Positions 52,374 through 61,621 are shown, numbered from the stretch's first letter. The stretch is 64,000 bases of DNA from Myxococcus fulvus (GCF_900111765.1 NZ_FOIB01000015.1:168197-232196); one strand, 5' to 3'. Numbers and translations are program-made. The notes: generated by a model from the letters alone, not told the origin.

Positions 52374-52408
52374 GCAGACGGCTTCCCCACGCAGGGGCCG
52401 CCGTCTGC
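52374..52408. terminator. Hairpin between the two convergent small lipoprotein genes
   Basis: GCAGACGGC pairs perfectly with GCCGTCTGC (9 bp) across a 17-nt loop, in the 82-bp gap between the two genes. Probably bidirectional; no clear U-tract. Confidence 0.5.
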
Positions 52409-52440
52409 CCGCATTCTGGCGCGGAAGCGAGCGCCCTGTC

Positions 52441-52728
52441 TCAGGGCAAGATGACGCAGTTGGGGCGGCTGCGCTTCACGTAATAGTCCGACATGCTCCC
52501 CTCGACCTCGAGCGAGCTGCCGCACATGCAATAGCCCGTGCCCACCACGGTGGTGCGCGCGGCGTCCGCGTAGAACGTCACGTCATAGTTCTGGAAGCCG
52601 CACACCCGGCTCAAGGCGGCACTCTCGACCTGCCCGAGTTCATCGGGCTCCTCGGCGAGGCCCTCGGCTCCACCACAGCCCATCGACAGCGCCGCCGCAA
52701 ACACTGCTCCGATGATGCCTGCTCGCAT
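52441..52728 (-). CDS. Small Cys-rich lipoprotein (DUF6289-like) 2
   Basis: A 95-residue protein with lipobox MGCGG (Cys near residue 18). The mature part repeats the pattern of its convergent neighbour: VTFYADAARTTVVGTGYCMC, then G and a Tyr-rich stretch YYVKR, ending near a Cys. The shared core is aromatic-x-DA-x-x-T-x-x-x-G followed by CxCG. AGGAGG precedes the ATG at 52728. Divergent copies back-to-back suggest an old duplication by inversion. Function unknown. Confidence 0.75.
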   Translation of the reverse strand: MRAGIIGAVFAAALSMGCGGAEGLAEEPDELGQVESAALSRVCGFQNYDVTFYADAARTTVVGTGYCMCGSSLEVEGSMSDYYVKRSRPNCVILP

Positions 52729-52925
52729 CTGGACCTCCTGGATTTGGATTGCCTTGGTACGGCATCTCCAGGATAGCACGAATGAGGCTGGGATTGCGCC
52801 CGGGCGGGAATGGACATGAATCGATTCAACGCCGAGGCCGTCACCGAGGACTTCAAGCAGGTTCCATGGAGAGGAACGTGGTGAGCGCAACAGCCCTTGG
52901 GCATCCACCTCACTGGGGATGGGTC

Positions 52926-53828
52926 ATGTCGGGAACGAAGCGGCGAGTCTGGAGTCCATCACCCGTGGCTCGCGTGCTGCGATTGCTGCCGCTCCTGATC
53001 GCGTCGAGCCCGATGACGGGGCGTGCCCAGACACCACCCCCGGAGCCGTGGGTGTGTCCGCGGGAGCGGCGCGTCACGGTGGTGCCCAAGGCGCTGAAGA
53101 AGCAGCTCGGCGCCGCCACGCGGTCCGCCGAGGTGAAGAAGCTTCTCGAACCCCTTCACCTCGAGCTCCAGTGGAATCGATACGCCTCGTGTGAAGAGGA
53201 CGCCCCGGCGTCCGTGGTGCTCGACATCTTCCGTGCCCGCATCGTGTCCGCGGAAATGGAGGACATCGTTCTCCAGGCCCGGGGAAAGATTTGCAACAAC
53301 GAGGCGTTCTTCGCCGGGGTGGTGCTCCATCCTCTCACGGAAAAGAATGTCTATTGCTCCATGAACATGCCGTTCCTGCCGGGGAAGCCCGAGTCGGCGG
53401 GAAGCGATCCGGATGCCACCCGGATTGTCTTCGCGTTCGAGAACCTCACCGACCCCGTCCGAAAGGTCATCAGGGCCGAGCTGAACGATTGCCCTCGGTT
53501 CTGCCGCTCCGAGCTCACCTACTGGGAAGCGCAGGACGGCGCACTGCAGGAGATCTTCCGCATCGAGTGGGACAGCGGCGCCGGCCCTCATGGCAGCAGC
53601 AACACCAGCGTGAGCGTCAGCGCGGAGGGAAAGGAGTTCCCGCGGAAGCTCCGACTCAAGGAGTCGGTCGAGAGCTGCGGCTCACAGGTCACGCTGCCCT
53701 CTGGAGCGACTGCGTATACCTCGGAATGCAACGAGGCCTCGAGCGAGGCGGTCTATTGCTATCAGCGCGAGGAGCCTCGAGGGCCTGGCAGATTCAACGC
53801 GTGCGGAAGAAGGTCCTCGGACGACTGA
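52926..53828 (+). CDS. Exported hypothetical protein with many Cys residues
   Basis: A 300-residue protein with a signal-type N-terminus (residues 1-34). The mature part has about ten Cys residues, several in pairs (CPRFCRS, SCEEDA, VYCSMN), which suggests disulfides. No known family is recognised. Its last residues (NACGRRSSDD) end only 9 bp from the stop of the IS630 remnant on the other strand, so the true C-terminus may have been lost when that element arrived. I chose the ATG at 52926 as it starts the signal peptide. Confidence 0.6.
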   Translation: MSGTKRRVWSPSPVARVLRLLPLLIASSPMTGRAQTPPPEPWVCPRERRVTVVPKALKKQLGAATRSAEVKKLLEPLHLELQWNRYASCEEDAPASVVLDIFRARIVSAEMEDIVLQARGKICNNEAFFAGVVLHPLTEKNVYCSMNMPFLPGKPESAGSDPDATRIVFAFENLTDPVRKVIRAELNDCPRFCRSELTYWEAQDGALQEIFRIEWDSGAGPHGSSNTSVSVSAEGKEFPRKLRLKESVESCGSQVTLPSGATAYTSECNEASSEAVYCYQREEPRGPGRFNACGRRSSDD

Positions 53829-53837
53829 CAGCGGTGC

Positions 53838-54640
53838 TCAGTCACACGGAACCGAGTAGCCGCAATGGATGAACCAGCCCTCCGCATCGCGCTGGGTGAC
53901 GGCTTCGGCGGCCTCATGGACGGCCACCTTGAGTGTGCTGACGGTGCGGGCTGCCAGTTTCCGGAGCCCTTGCTCCAGTACAGCTCGATGGGATTGAGGT
54001 CGGGGCGATAGGGCGGCAGGTACAAGACGTCTGCGCCGGCCGCGCGAATCGCCTTCTTGACGCCCGTCGCGTGGTGCGCCCCCAGGTTGTCCATCACCAC
54101 CAGGTCGTCCTGCCGCAGATTCGGGACCAGGTAGTCATTGACGAAGCAGAGGAAGACGGCGCTCGACGTGCCGCCCTCCACCGTCATCAGGGCCTCGACC
54201 CCGTCCAGTGTGAGCGCGCCAATCCGGGTGAGCACCGTGCCCCGGTTTCTGGGGACGTGGCCCACCACGGCTCTCCGACAGGGGCCCAGGCATGCTCGCG
54301 TGCCATGCCGATATGGCTGCCCGACTCGTCGATGAAGATGAGCCGCCCTCCCTCAACGGCTTCGGTGGCCGCTAGGAACTCGGCGCGCTGGTGCTGGACG
54401 CCGGACCGCTGCCGCTCGCTTGCGACCAGTCCCTTCTTCTTTCGCGAGTCATCGAAGTCGCACCCTCATCCGGCGCTGCCAATTCTTCGTACGTCTTGCC
54501 GCTCTCCTCGCGCACCTCGAGAATTCGTCGACGTCAGTCCTCGGAAATCGCTCGCGTCATCCCCCGAGCAGCTCATGCCCACCGGATCGGCTCAACCGAC
54601 CTCCGCTGTCAGGCCCGGCGGGAGCTGAGGCTGAATCAAT
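53838..54640 (-). mobile_element. IS630-family transposase remnant, multiply frameshifted
   Basis: Reading the minus strand in successive frames gives a nearly complete IS630-type transposase: REESGKTYEELAA, then KKKGLVASERQRSGVQ, then LIFIDESGSHIG (first DDE Asp), then VVMDNLGAHHA (second Asp) and LPPYRPDLNPIELYWSK (Glu), then LRKLAARTVSTLKVAVHEA and a stop at 53838. At least three frame changes and a short deletion after YWSK interrupt it. The N-terminal HTH and terminal inverted repeats are not seen. It is therefore dead, lying between a possibly truncated gene and a truncated permease copy. Confidence 0.88.
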
Positions 54641-54669
54641 CGGCCTGATTACGACCCACCTGGTGTCTC

Positions 54670-54832
54670 AACAACCCGGTGCGGTACAGCCAGCCGCACC
54701 GCGTTGATGACGCTGAAGATGGCGGTGTTGGCGGCGATGCCCAGCGCGAGTGTGACGACGGCCACGGCGGTGAAGCCGGGTGCTTCCACGGCATGCGCAG
54801 GGCGTGGCGAAGTTCCTGGATGAAGCCCCGCC
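54670..54832 (-). pseudogene. 5' fragment of an ADOP-type permease gene
   Basis: About 160 bp match the start of the intact permease gene next door: the segment for FTAVAVVTLALGIAANTAIF corresponds to FTAVALLTLALGIAANTAIF in the full gene, and the preceding bases (ttcatccaggaacttcgc) match closely, with a one-base deletion at the GTGGAAGCACCC run that breaks the frame. The match ends near 54670, where the IS630 remnant region begins. It is the stump of a tandem permease copy removed by the element or a deletion. Confidence 0.8.
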
Positions 54833-54842
54833 TGGGCGCTCC

Positions 54843-57308
54843 TCACTCACTGCGCATGGCAATCAGCGGGTCCACCCGGGTGGCCCGGCGCGCCGGCAGC
54901 CAGGTGGCCACCAGCGTCAGCACCACCACCGCCAGCGACAGGCTGCCGAAGGTGAGCGGGTCCGTGGCGCTCACGCCGTACAGCTGGCTCGCCATGCCCC
55001 GGGTGGCCGCCCACGCACCAACCAGTCCCAGGCCCACGCCCGCCAGGGCCAGCCGCATGCCGCTCCCCAGCACCAGCCGCAGCACGTCCACGGGCCGCGC
55101 ACCCAGGGCCATGCGGATGCCAATCTCCTGCGTCCGCTGCCGTGCCATGTAGGCGATGACGCCGGACAGCCCCACGCCGGCCAGCAGCAGGGCCAGCGCC
55201 GCGAACAGCGCCACCAGCGTGGACAGGAAGCGGGGGCGCGCCATGGCGGAGGTGACGGTCTCCTCCATCGTCCGCACCTTGGAGATGGGCAACTGGGAGT
55301 CCAGCGCGGCCACCGCCTCGCGCACCCCGGCCACCAGCCGCGTCGGGTCTCCCTCCGTGTGGGCGGCGAACTGGATGAAGTGGAACGTCCCCTGGAGCGC
55401 CGGCACGTAGGCCTCCGGCCGCGTCTCCTTGAGGGCGCCCCCCTGCCGCACGTCCCCTACCACGCCGATGACGGTGAGCCACGGCGAGTCCGGGTCCGAG
55501 CCCAGGCGGATGCGCTGCCCCACCGGCGTCTCTCCGGGCCAGGCTTCGCGCGCGAGCGTCTGGTTCACCAGGACGACCCGTTGCGTGCCCTCCCCGTCCA
55601 TCGCCGTGAGGTCCCGGCCGCCGAGCAGTGGAATGCCCAGGGTGCGGAAGTAGCCGGGGGTGATGCACTGGTAGCCCACCGAACGCGCCTCGCCGGGCTC
55701 GGGCCGCGACTGCCCCTCGCGCGTCAGGACCGTCGAGACGTCGTTGCCTCCCAGAGGCAGGTCGGAAATCGCGCCAGCGCTCTTCACACCGGGCAGCGCC
55801 TGCACCCGCTCCAGCACTTGCTGGAAGAGTGCCGCCTGCCGGGCATCGTCCGGGTATCGCGTGGCCGGCAGTGACACGCTCCAGGTGAGCACGCCCTCGG
55901 AGCGGAAGCCCAGCTCCACCGACTGCATGCGCCAGAGGCTGCGCAGCAGCAGTCCGGCGCTGATGAGTAGCACCACGGCCAGGGCCACCTCGCCCACCAC
56001 CAGCGCACCGCGAGAGCGGTTTCCGCCGCTGGAGAGCCTGCCGCCCCCGCCCTGGCGGAGCACGCCGCTCAGGTCCGGCGCGGATGCCTTCAGCGCGGGG
56101 ACGAGCCCGAAGAAGACGCCCGTGCCCAGCGACGTGAGCAGCGTGAAGGCCAGCACCCGGCCATCCAGGCCCACCGCTCCGAGCCGGGGGAGTTCCGGGG
56201 GCACGAGGGCCAGCAGTGCGTCCATGCCCCACAGCGCCAGGAGCAACCCGAGCGCCCCCGCCGCCAGCGCCAGCACCACACTCTCCGTGAGCAGCTGTCG
56301 CACCAATTGCCACCGGCGGGCCCCCAGCGCCAGGCGCACCGTCAGCTCCTGCCGCCGCGCGGACGCTCGCGACAGGAAGAGGTTGGCGACGTTGGCGCAC
56401 GCAATCACCAGCACCAGGCCCACCGCCGCCAGCAGCAGCCACAGCACCGCCTGCACGTTGCCCACCAGTTGCTCGCGCAGCGGCACCAGGCCGATGCCCG
56501 ACTTCGCGTTCGTCTCCGGGTACTCGCGCGCGAGCCGCTCGGCGATGGTCGCCACGGCCTGCTGCGCGCCCTCCCGTGTCACGCCCGGCTTCAGCCGCCC
56601 CACCACCCGCAGGTAGTTGCCGTCGCGCCGCGTGCTCGTGTCTTGCGCCGTGTCCGGCCCGAGCTGGGGAACGTCCCGGTGGACCGCCGGCACCCAGAGC
56701 TGCGGAGGTTCGGAGGCCGACGCATGCGTGGGAACGATGGTCGGCCACTCGAAGCGCTCCGGCATCACGCCGACGACTTCGTAGCTCACGTCGTTGAGGC
56801 GCACCGTACGGCCGAGGATGCGCGGGTCTCCCCCGAAGCGTCGGCGCCACAGGCCGTGACTGAGCACCACCCGTTGCCAGGAGCCCTCGCCTCCGGAGGA
56901 CGCCTGGAAGGTGGTGCCGAGCGCCGCGGGCGTGCCCAGCACCTGGAAGAAGTTGGCGGACACACTGCCGCCCCGGACGAGCTCCGGCGTACCGTCACCC
57001 CCGAGGCTGAAGGACACGTTGCTGAAAGCGGCCAGCCCCTCGAACGAGTCGCTCTGCGCGCGCCAGTCGAGGAAGTTCGCGGGCGCCACCGTCTGCCGGG
57101 ACTGGTTGGGGCTCAGGCCCCACACCATCATCAGCCGGTCGGGCTCCCGGTACGGCAGCGGCGCGAAGAGCACCGCGTTCACCACGCTGAAGATGGCGGT
57201 GTTGGCGGCGATTCCCAGCGCGAGCGTGAGCAGGGCCACGGCGGTGAAGCCGGGGTGCTTCACGAGCATCCGCAGTGCGTGGCGAAGCTCCTGGACGAAA
57301 TCCCTCAT
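54843..57308 (-). CDS. ADOP-family ABC permease (MacB-like, duplicated FtsX domain)
   Basis: An 821-residue membrane protein. The N-terminal helix (FTAVALLTLALGIAANTAIF near residue 20) and a large periplasmic MacB core are followed by the first FtsX half (three helices, residues 330-460, with ANVANLFLSRASARRQE). A second periplasmic core comes next, then a second FtsX half (residues 700-815, with ARQRTQEIGIRMALGA). This is the layout of the 'acidobacterial duplicated orphan permeases', which lack their own ATPase nearby, as is the case here. It likely takes part in exporting or responding to an amphipathic compound. The ATG at 57308 starts the family-standard MRDFVQELRHALR. Confidence 0.9.
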   Translation of the reverse strand: MRDFVQELRHALRMLVKHPGFTAVALLTLALGIAANTAIFSVVNAVLFAPLPYREPDRLMMVWGLSPNQSRQTVAPANFLDWRAQSDSFEGLAAFSNVSFSLGGDGTPELVRGGSVSANFFQVLGTPAALGTTFQASSGGEGSWQRVVLSHGLWRRRFGGDPRILGRTVRLNDVSYEVVGVMPERFEWPTIVPTHASASEPPQLWVPAVHRDVPQLGPDTAQDTSTRRDGNYLRVVGRLKPGVTREGAQQAVATIAERLAREYPETNAKSGIGLVPLREQLVGNVQAVLWLLLAAVGLVLVIACANVANLFLSRASARRQELTVRLALGARRWQLVRQLLTESVVLALAAGALGLLLALWGMDALLALVPPELPRLGAVGLDGRVLAFTLLTSLGTGVFFGLVPALKASAPDLSGVLRQGGGGRLSSGGNRSRGALVVGEVALAVVLLISAGLLLRSLWRMQSVELGFRSEGVLTWSVSLPATRYPDDARQAALFQQVLERVQALPGVKSAGAISDLPLGGNDVSTVLTREGQSRPEPGEARSVGYQCITPGYFRTLGIPLLGGRDLTAMDGEGTQRVVLVNQTLAREAWPGETPVGQRIRLGSDPDSPWLTVIGVVGDVRQGGALKETRPEAYVPALQGTFHFIQFAAHTEGDPTRLVAGVREAVAALDSQLPISKVRTMEETVTSAMARPRFLSTLVALFAALALLLAGVGLSGVIAYMARQRTQEIGIRMALGARPVDVLRLVLGSGMRLALAGVGLGLVGAWAATRGMASQLYGVSATDPLTFGSLSLAVVVLTLVATWLPARRATRVDPLIAMRSE

Positions 57309-57516
57309 GGGCGCTCCGGGGTTGGGGGCCGCCCGGAAATAGCAATGACCGAGCCACCCCTGTCCACCGCGCCAACCCATTGGGAACACACGGGAGCGTC
57401 TGGTCTCCGTGTTCACCCCTGGGAAGCGGCTTCCCAGACCCGGACACGCCGGGCTCGCCCCTTGAAATCCGGCCGGGAACTGGAGTCGCGCCACGGTTCA
57501 AACTGCAGCTGTAGGA

Positions 57517-58107
57517 TTAGCGGGGTGCGGGCGTCCGGCGCTTCCGGCTGTCGTTGCCTGTTCGCTGGGGCAAGATCGCGCTGGAGACCACGTCGAAGAG
57601 GTGCTCGGCGCGTGGCGCGAACGACGGCTGGTCGTTGAGCCAGGCGAGGGCGCTGATCAGCGCGAACAGGTCCGCGCTGGCGAGGTCGGCTCGCGCGACC
57701 CCCTCCGCCTGAGCACGAACAAGCAGCCGTGCCCCCGACGACTTCATCGCGACGCACGAGTCATGCAACGCCGACTGTGGGTCATCAATGGCCGCGACCA
57801 TCAGCGAAATCGCCCCCCGATACTCATGCGCGCAAGCGATGCAGCGCTGTGTCCACGAGACCAGCGCCTCTTCGGGCGAGCTCGAAGCCTCGAGCTCCGC
57901 GGCACGTTCGGTCAACGCGTCGAAGCTCGACCGAAGCAAGGTCTCCAACAACGCCTCCCGGGTAGGGAAGTGTCGATAGAGCGTTCCGAGCCCGACCCCG
58001 GCCTTGCGAGCGACATCCCGCAACGACGCATGGGCACCTTGCTCGGTGACGACCTCGCGCGCGACGGCGAGGAGGTGCTCGTAGTTCTTCTGGGCATCAG
58101 TGCGCAT
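57517..58107 (-). CDS. TetR-family transcriptional repressor
   Basis: A 196-residue regulator. The N-terminal HTH (ASLRDVARKAGVGLGTLYRHFPTREALL, split around residues 27-54) is standard TetR. The C-terminal ligand domain is helical and not specific. It is divergent from the quinone-oxidoreductase/SnoaL pair, with an excellent inverted repeat in the 82-bp gap, so it almost certainly represses that unit and itself. The ATG at 58107 lies at the family start. Electrophilic or quinone-like ligands would fit its targets, but that is inference. Confidence 0.92.
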   Translation of the reverse strand: MRTDAQKNYEHLLAVAREVVTEQGAHASLRDVARKAGVGLGTLYRHFPTREALLETLLRSSFDALTERAAELEASSSPEEALVSWTQRCIACAHEYRGAISLMVAAIDDPQSALHDSCVAMKSSGARLLVRAQAEGVARADLASADLFALISALAWLNDQPSFAPRAEHLFDVVSSAILPQRTGNDSRKRRTPAPR

Positions 58108-58120
58108 GGGTTGAAAATCG

Positions 58121-58152
58121 GAGCGGTGCTCCACATATATGGAGCACTGCTC
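58121..58152. promoter_or_regulatory. Probable TetR operator: long inverted repeat over the divergent promoter
   Basis: The core is GTGCTCCA, six A/T-rich bases CATATA, then TGGAGCAC (58126-58147), a perfect inverted repeat. GAGC and GCTC extend it outward by four more bases on each side, after one mismatch. TTGAAA at 58111 could be a -35 element for the + strand gene, with TATATG inside the repeat or GATAAT at 58155 as possible -10 elements. Such placement fits repression by the adjacent TetR protein. Confidence 0.8.
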
Positions 58153-58189
58153 CGGATAATCTACCCAGCTGCGGCGGAAGAAGAAAGCG

Positions 58190-59206
58190 ATGACGAACAA
58201 GACGATGAGAGCAGTCCGGTTCCACGCGTTCGGTGGTCCTGAGGTACTGCGATACGAAGAGGCGCCTGTCCCCGGGCTGAAGCAGGGCGAGGTGCTCGTC
58301 CGTGTGCATGCGGTCGGCCTCAACCCTCCCGATTGGTACCTGCGCGAGGGCTACCGGACGCTCCCTCCGGAGTGGCGGCCGCCCATCTCCCTGCCCGCGA
58401 TTCCAGGGACGGACGTGTCGGGAGTCGTGGAAGCCGTCGCCTCGGATGTGTCGAAGTTCGCCGTGGGTGACGAGGTGTTCAGCCTGGTCCGCTTCCCGAG
58501 CTTCGGCGAGAGCTCGGCCTATGCGGAGTACGTCGCCGTGCCCGCGTCGGAGCTGGCTCTCAAGCCGAAAGGCATCGACCCTGTGCATGCCGCGGCCGCG
58601 CCGATGTCGGTCCTCACCGCGTGGCAGTTCATGATCGACCTCGGGCACGACCACCCGAACCCGCTTCAGCCGACGCGGCACACTCCCGTGCCTCTCGGGG
58701 ATGGCACCACCGTGCTCGTCAACGGCGCGGCGGGCGGCGTGGGGCATTTCGCGGTGCAGCTCGCGAAGTGGAAGGGCGCGCGTGTCATCGCGGTCTCGGT
58801 CGGCGCGCACGAATCGTTCCTGCGGGACCTCGGCGCCGATGAGTTCATCGACTTCACGAAGAGTCGCCCCGAGGAGCGCGTGCGCGACGTCGACCTCGTT
58901 GTCGACGCGGTTGGCGGGCCCTCAACCGGTCGCTTCCTGCAGACGCTCAAGCGCGGCGGTGCCTTGTTTCCAATCTTCCCGCTGGGCTTTTCCGGTGCCG
59001 AAGAGGCCGCGACGCGTGGATTCACGGTCTCCGCGACGCAAGTCCGCTCGAACGGACCGCAGCTGGAAGAGGTCGGTCGATTGTTCGAGATGGGCACGCT
59101 GCGCGTGGCCATCGACAGCACGTTCCCGCTCGCGGACGCACGCAAGGCACACGAGCGCGCGGCACGCGGACACATCCAAGGCAAGCTTGTCCTGACGGTC
59201 GAGTGA
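58190..59206 (+). CDS. Zinc-independent MDR alcohol dehydrogenase / quinone oxidoreductase
   Basis: A 338-residue medium-chain dehydrogenase. The N-terminal GroES-like part has VHAVGLNPPDWYLREG near residue 40, where quinone oxidoreductases keep the Asn-Pro-x-Asp turn. The Rossmann domain has the NAD(P)-binding VNGAAGGVGHFAVQLAKW near residue 180. The structural zinc Cys cluster of alcohol dehydrogenases is missing, which supports an NADPH:quinone-type reductase. GAAG lies upstream of the ATG. It is 8 bp upstream of a SnoaL-like gene and behind the TetR operator. Confidence 0.92.
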   Translation: MTNKTMRAVRFHAFGGPEVLRYEEAPVPGLKQGEVLVRVHAVGLNPPDWYLREGYRTLPPEWRPPISLPAIPGTDVSGVVEAVASDVSKFAVGDEVFSLVRFPSFGESSAYAEYVAVPASELALKPKGIDPVHAAAAPMSVLTAWQFMIDLGHDHPNPLQPTRHTPVPLGDGTTVLVNGAAGGVGHFAVQLAKWKGARVIAVSVGAHESFLRDLGADEFIDFTKSRPEERVRDVDLVVDAVGGPSTGRFLQTLKRGGALFPIFPLGFSGAEEAATRGFTVSATQVRSNGPQLEEVGRLFEMGTLRVAIDSTFPLADARKAHERAARGHIQGKLVLTVE

Positions 59207-59213
59207 GGCTCCG

Positions 59214-59594
59214 ATGGTGACGCTCAAGGAAGCCATCGACGACCTCTTGGACCCTCGGCGACTTTCGGTGGAGGAGGCGGTCGACCGGCACTTCGTGCGG
59301 GCGTTCCGACAACGCACCAACGGGACGTGGGAAGATCGCGCCGCCTTCGTCGCGCGGATCGCTGAACTCCGAGGAGTCATCGAGCGGGTCACGGTCACGG
59401 TGCTCGACGAGCTTGTCGACGGACAGCGTTACGCCGAACGGCACGTGATCGACGTGGTTCAACGCGACGGAACGCGGGCAATCCAAGAGGTCTCCTTGTT
59501 CGCGGAGCGCGCACCCGATGGGCGCTTCGTGAGGCTCGAAGAGATGACGCTGAAGCTCGAAGACGAGGATTTGCAAGGCGAGAAACAACCATGA
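59214..59594 (+). CDS. SnoaL/NTF2-like protein
   Basis: A 126-residue NTF2-fold protein: an N-terminal helix pair (SVEEAVDRHFVRAFRQRTNG), a FVARIAELRGVIERVTVTVLDELVDG strand-helix block near residue 45-70, and final strands IQEVSLFAERAPDGRFVRLEEMTLKL. Such proteins are small isomerases, hydrolases or binding partners. It starts 8 bp after the reductase stop, so both are controlled by the TetR repressor. Substrate unknown. Confidence 0.85.
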   Translation: MVTLKEAIDDLLDPRRLSVEEAVDRHFVRAFRQRTNGTWEDRAAFVARIAELRGVIERVTVTVLDELVDGQRYAERHVIDVVQRDGTRAIQEVSLFAERAPDGRFVRLEEMTLKLEDEDLQGEKQP

Positions 59595-59713
59595 CACCGG
59601 ACGACACACGTCCTGTGCTCGCGACACGTCTTCGCGCTGCCTCCGCCCGAGCAATTCCACCCGGGAAGCAGGGGGACCCCGTGCGCCCAGGTCCGGCGGC
59701 ACGTGCGCCGTCA

Positions 59714-60421
59714 TCACGTCTCATCACCGAAGACCGGGAAGGCAGGGAGCTTCATGCGGTCGAGGGCAGGCGCGATGAGTTTCTTCATGCGCAGGAACGA
59801 GGGTCGCTCCGAGATGTGCTGGTGGTATCGAGTGAGGTTCGGGTATGGGCGGAGGTCGACCTTGAAGTAGAGAGGCCACCCGAGCATCACGAACAGGTAG
59901 GCGTCCGCGGCCGTGAAGGCGTCGCCCGTCAGGTACGGTGTCGCGGCCAGACACTGCTCCATGTAGCTCATCGTGCGACGAAGCTTCTGCCGGTGCAGCA
60001 CCTTTGCTGCCTCCGGCATGGCGGGGTTGAACAGCGGCCCGATGGTCTTGTGAAGCTCCGAGCCGACGTAGCTGAGCCACTCCATCACGCGGTACCGCGC
60101 GAGCGTGCCAGGTCTCGGCACGAGACATGATTCAGGACTGAGATCGCCAAGCAGTTGCAGGATGACGCCGACCTCGGTGTGGAGTTCACCCGAGCCGAGT
60201 CTGAGCGCCGGAACCGCGTCCTTGGGGTTCAGGTCCTTGTACACGGCACCGCTGGAGAGCAGGACGTGGGGCTGGGTGTAGATGTCGACGAACTCGACCG
60301 CGTGAGGCGTGCCGAGTTCGAGCATGATGATGTGGACAGCCGCCGAGCAGGCGAGCGGCGACGCGTAGAGCGTCACGGGAGCGCCTTCGATGCCCGATAC
60401 GAGTTCGTTGAATCCGCTCAT
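59714..60421 (-). CDS. Glutathione S-transferase family protein
   Basis: A 235-residue GST. The thioredoxin-like domain has a first strand VTLYASPLACSAAVHIIM near residues 16-33 with the SPLACS active-site turn and a Cys, and the AVPALRLGSGELHTEVGVIL segment with cis-Pro. The helical domain has FTAADAYLFVML near residue 170. The Cys in the first turn resembles beta-class bacterial GSTs. It is divergent from the AraC regulator gene across 264 bp and may be its target. Confidence 0.9.
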   Translation of the reverse strand: MSGFNELVSGIEGAPVTLYASPLACSAAVHIIMLELGTPHAVEFVDIYTQPHVLLSSGAVYKDLNPKDAVPALRLGSGELHTEVGVILQLLGDLSPESCLVPRPGTLARYRVMEWLSYVGSELHKTIGPLFNPAMPEAAKVLHRQKLRRTMSYMEQCLAATPYLTGDAFTAADAYLFVMLGWPLYFKVDLRPYPNLTRYHQHISERPSFLRMKKLIAPALDRMKLPAFPVFGDET

Positions 60422-60685
60422 GAGTGACCTCCTCGCGTCTCCGCGATGCCCACGTGCGTCGCGCGGGCGCGCGTGTGCCCGGATTGCCCATCCTTCACGT
60501 CGCTGAGGGTGCGCGTGAACGTCGGCACGATGGGGCGCGAGGCATCGAGGGGCCGCGTGGTCCTGCGGGACTCATTCGTCATCGGGTTCTCCTGGCTGCG
60601 TGGCGGACTCAAACTACGGTTCGCCACCTCGGCGTGCCTGCCCAAGTCTCCGAGAGAGTTGCCTGTTTCTCCGCATCTCCGCAGG

Positions 60686-61621
60686 ATGGGGCATGTGCCC
60701 GAGACCCGAGCAACCGACATGGCGCTCCGAGGAGAGCTCGAACGCTTGACCCACCTGGCGCTGCGGCTCGTTCCACCTTCGCCACAAGGCACACCACGGA
60801 TGGTGACTCCAAGGCGAGGGCTCCATGTCCTGCGCCAGCAGGCTCCCACCGAATTCGAGGCGACCCTCTACGAGCCAATGCTCTGCCTGATTCTCCAGGG
60901 CAAGAAGGAGATGACGTTCGGCGAGCGCACGTATCGGCTCGGCGCCGGCGCGTGCGCGTTGGTCAGTCACGACCTGCCCATCCTCTCTCGCATCCGAGAG
61001 GCGCCCTATCTGGTGGTGCTTCTCAACATCGACGTCGACGTGCTGCGCGGCCTCCACGAAGACGTCGGAGATCTCGCGGTGCGGGATGAGGGCCATGCGC
61101 TCGAGGTTCATCGCGCGGAGGCGCACCTCCTCGACGCCGTTGGTCGCTACCTCGCGCTCTCCGAATCGGAGATGGACGCACGAGTGCTCGCCTCGATGCG
61201 CCTCAAGGAACTCCATTATCGCCTGCTGACTTCGCCGCTCGGGCCCATGCTTCGAAGCCTGCTTCGGTACGACAGCCACGCGAGCGCGATTTCGCGCGCC
61301 ATCGCGCTCTTGCGACGCGACTTCCGCTCCCCGGTGGTCGTCGAGGAGTTGGCGCGCGCGGTTGGAATGAGCGTTTCTTCCTTCCACGCGCACTTCAAGA
61401 ACGTCACGTCGTCGTCGCCTCTTCAGTACCAAAAAAGCCTGCGCCTGCTCGAAGCGCGAAGGCGTCTCGTCACTGGCGCCGCGACAGTCACCACTGCCGC
61501 CTTTGACGTGGGCTATGAGAGCCCCTCACAGTTCAGTCGGGAGTACGCACGCAAGTTTGGGAACCCGCCAAGCCACGACGTGGCGAAGGGCGCGAAAATC
61601 GCCACGGGCCAGGAGCGTTGA
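60686..61621 (+). CDS. AraC-family transcriptional regulator (AraC_N type)
   Basis: A 311-residue regulator. The N-terminal cupin domain of the AraC_N subfamily has YEPMLCLILQGKKEMTFGER near residue 58 and a GAGACALVSHDLPI segment. The C-terminal two HTH motifs start near residue 200 (VVVEELARAVGMSVSSFHAHFK and AAFDVGYESPSQFSREYARKFG, both canonical). I chose the ATG at 60686; an ATG at 60719 is possible. This subfamily often sits beside GST or oxidoreductase genes and senses small organic compounds. It is divergent from the GST gene. Confidence 0.88.
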   Translation: MGHVPETRATDMALRGELERLTHLALRLVPPSPQGTPRMVTPRRGLHVLRQQAPTEFEATLYEPMLCLILQGKKEMTFGERTYRLGAGACALVSHDLPILSRIREAPYLVVLLNIDVDVLRGLHEDVGDLAVRDEGHALEVHRAEAHLLDAVGRYLALSESEMDARVLASMRLKELHYRLLTSPLGPMLRSLLRYDSHASAISRAIALLRRDFRSPVVVEELARAVGMSVSSFHAHFKNVTSSSPLQYQKSLRLLEARRRLVTGAATVTTAAFDVGYESPSQFSREYARKFGNPPSHDVAKGAKIATGQER

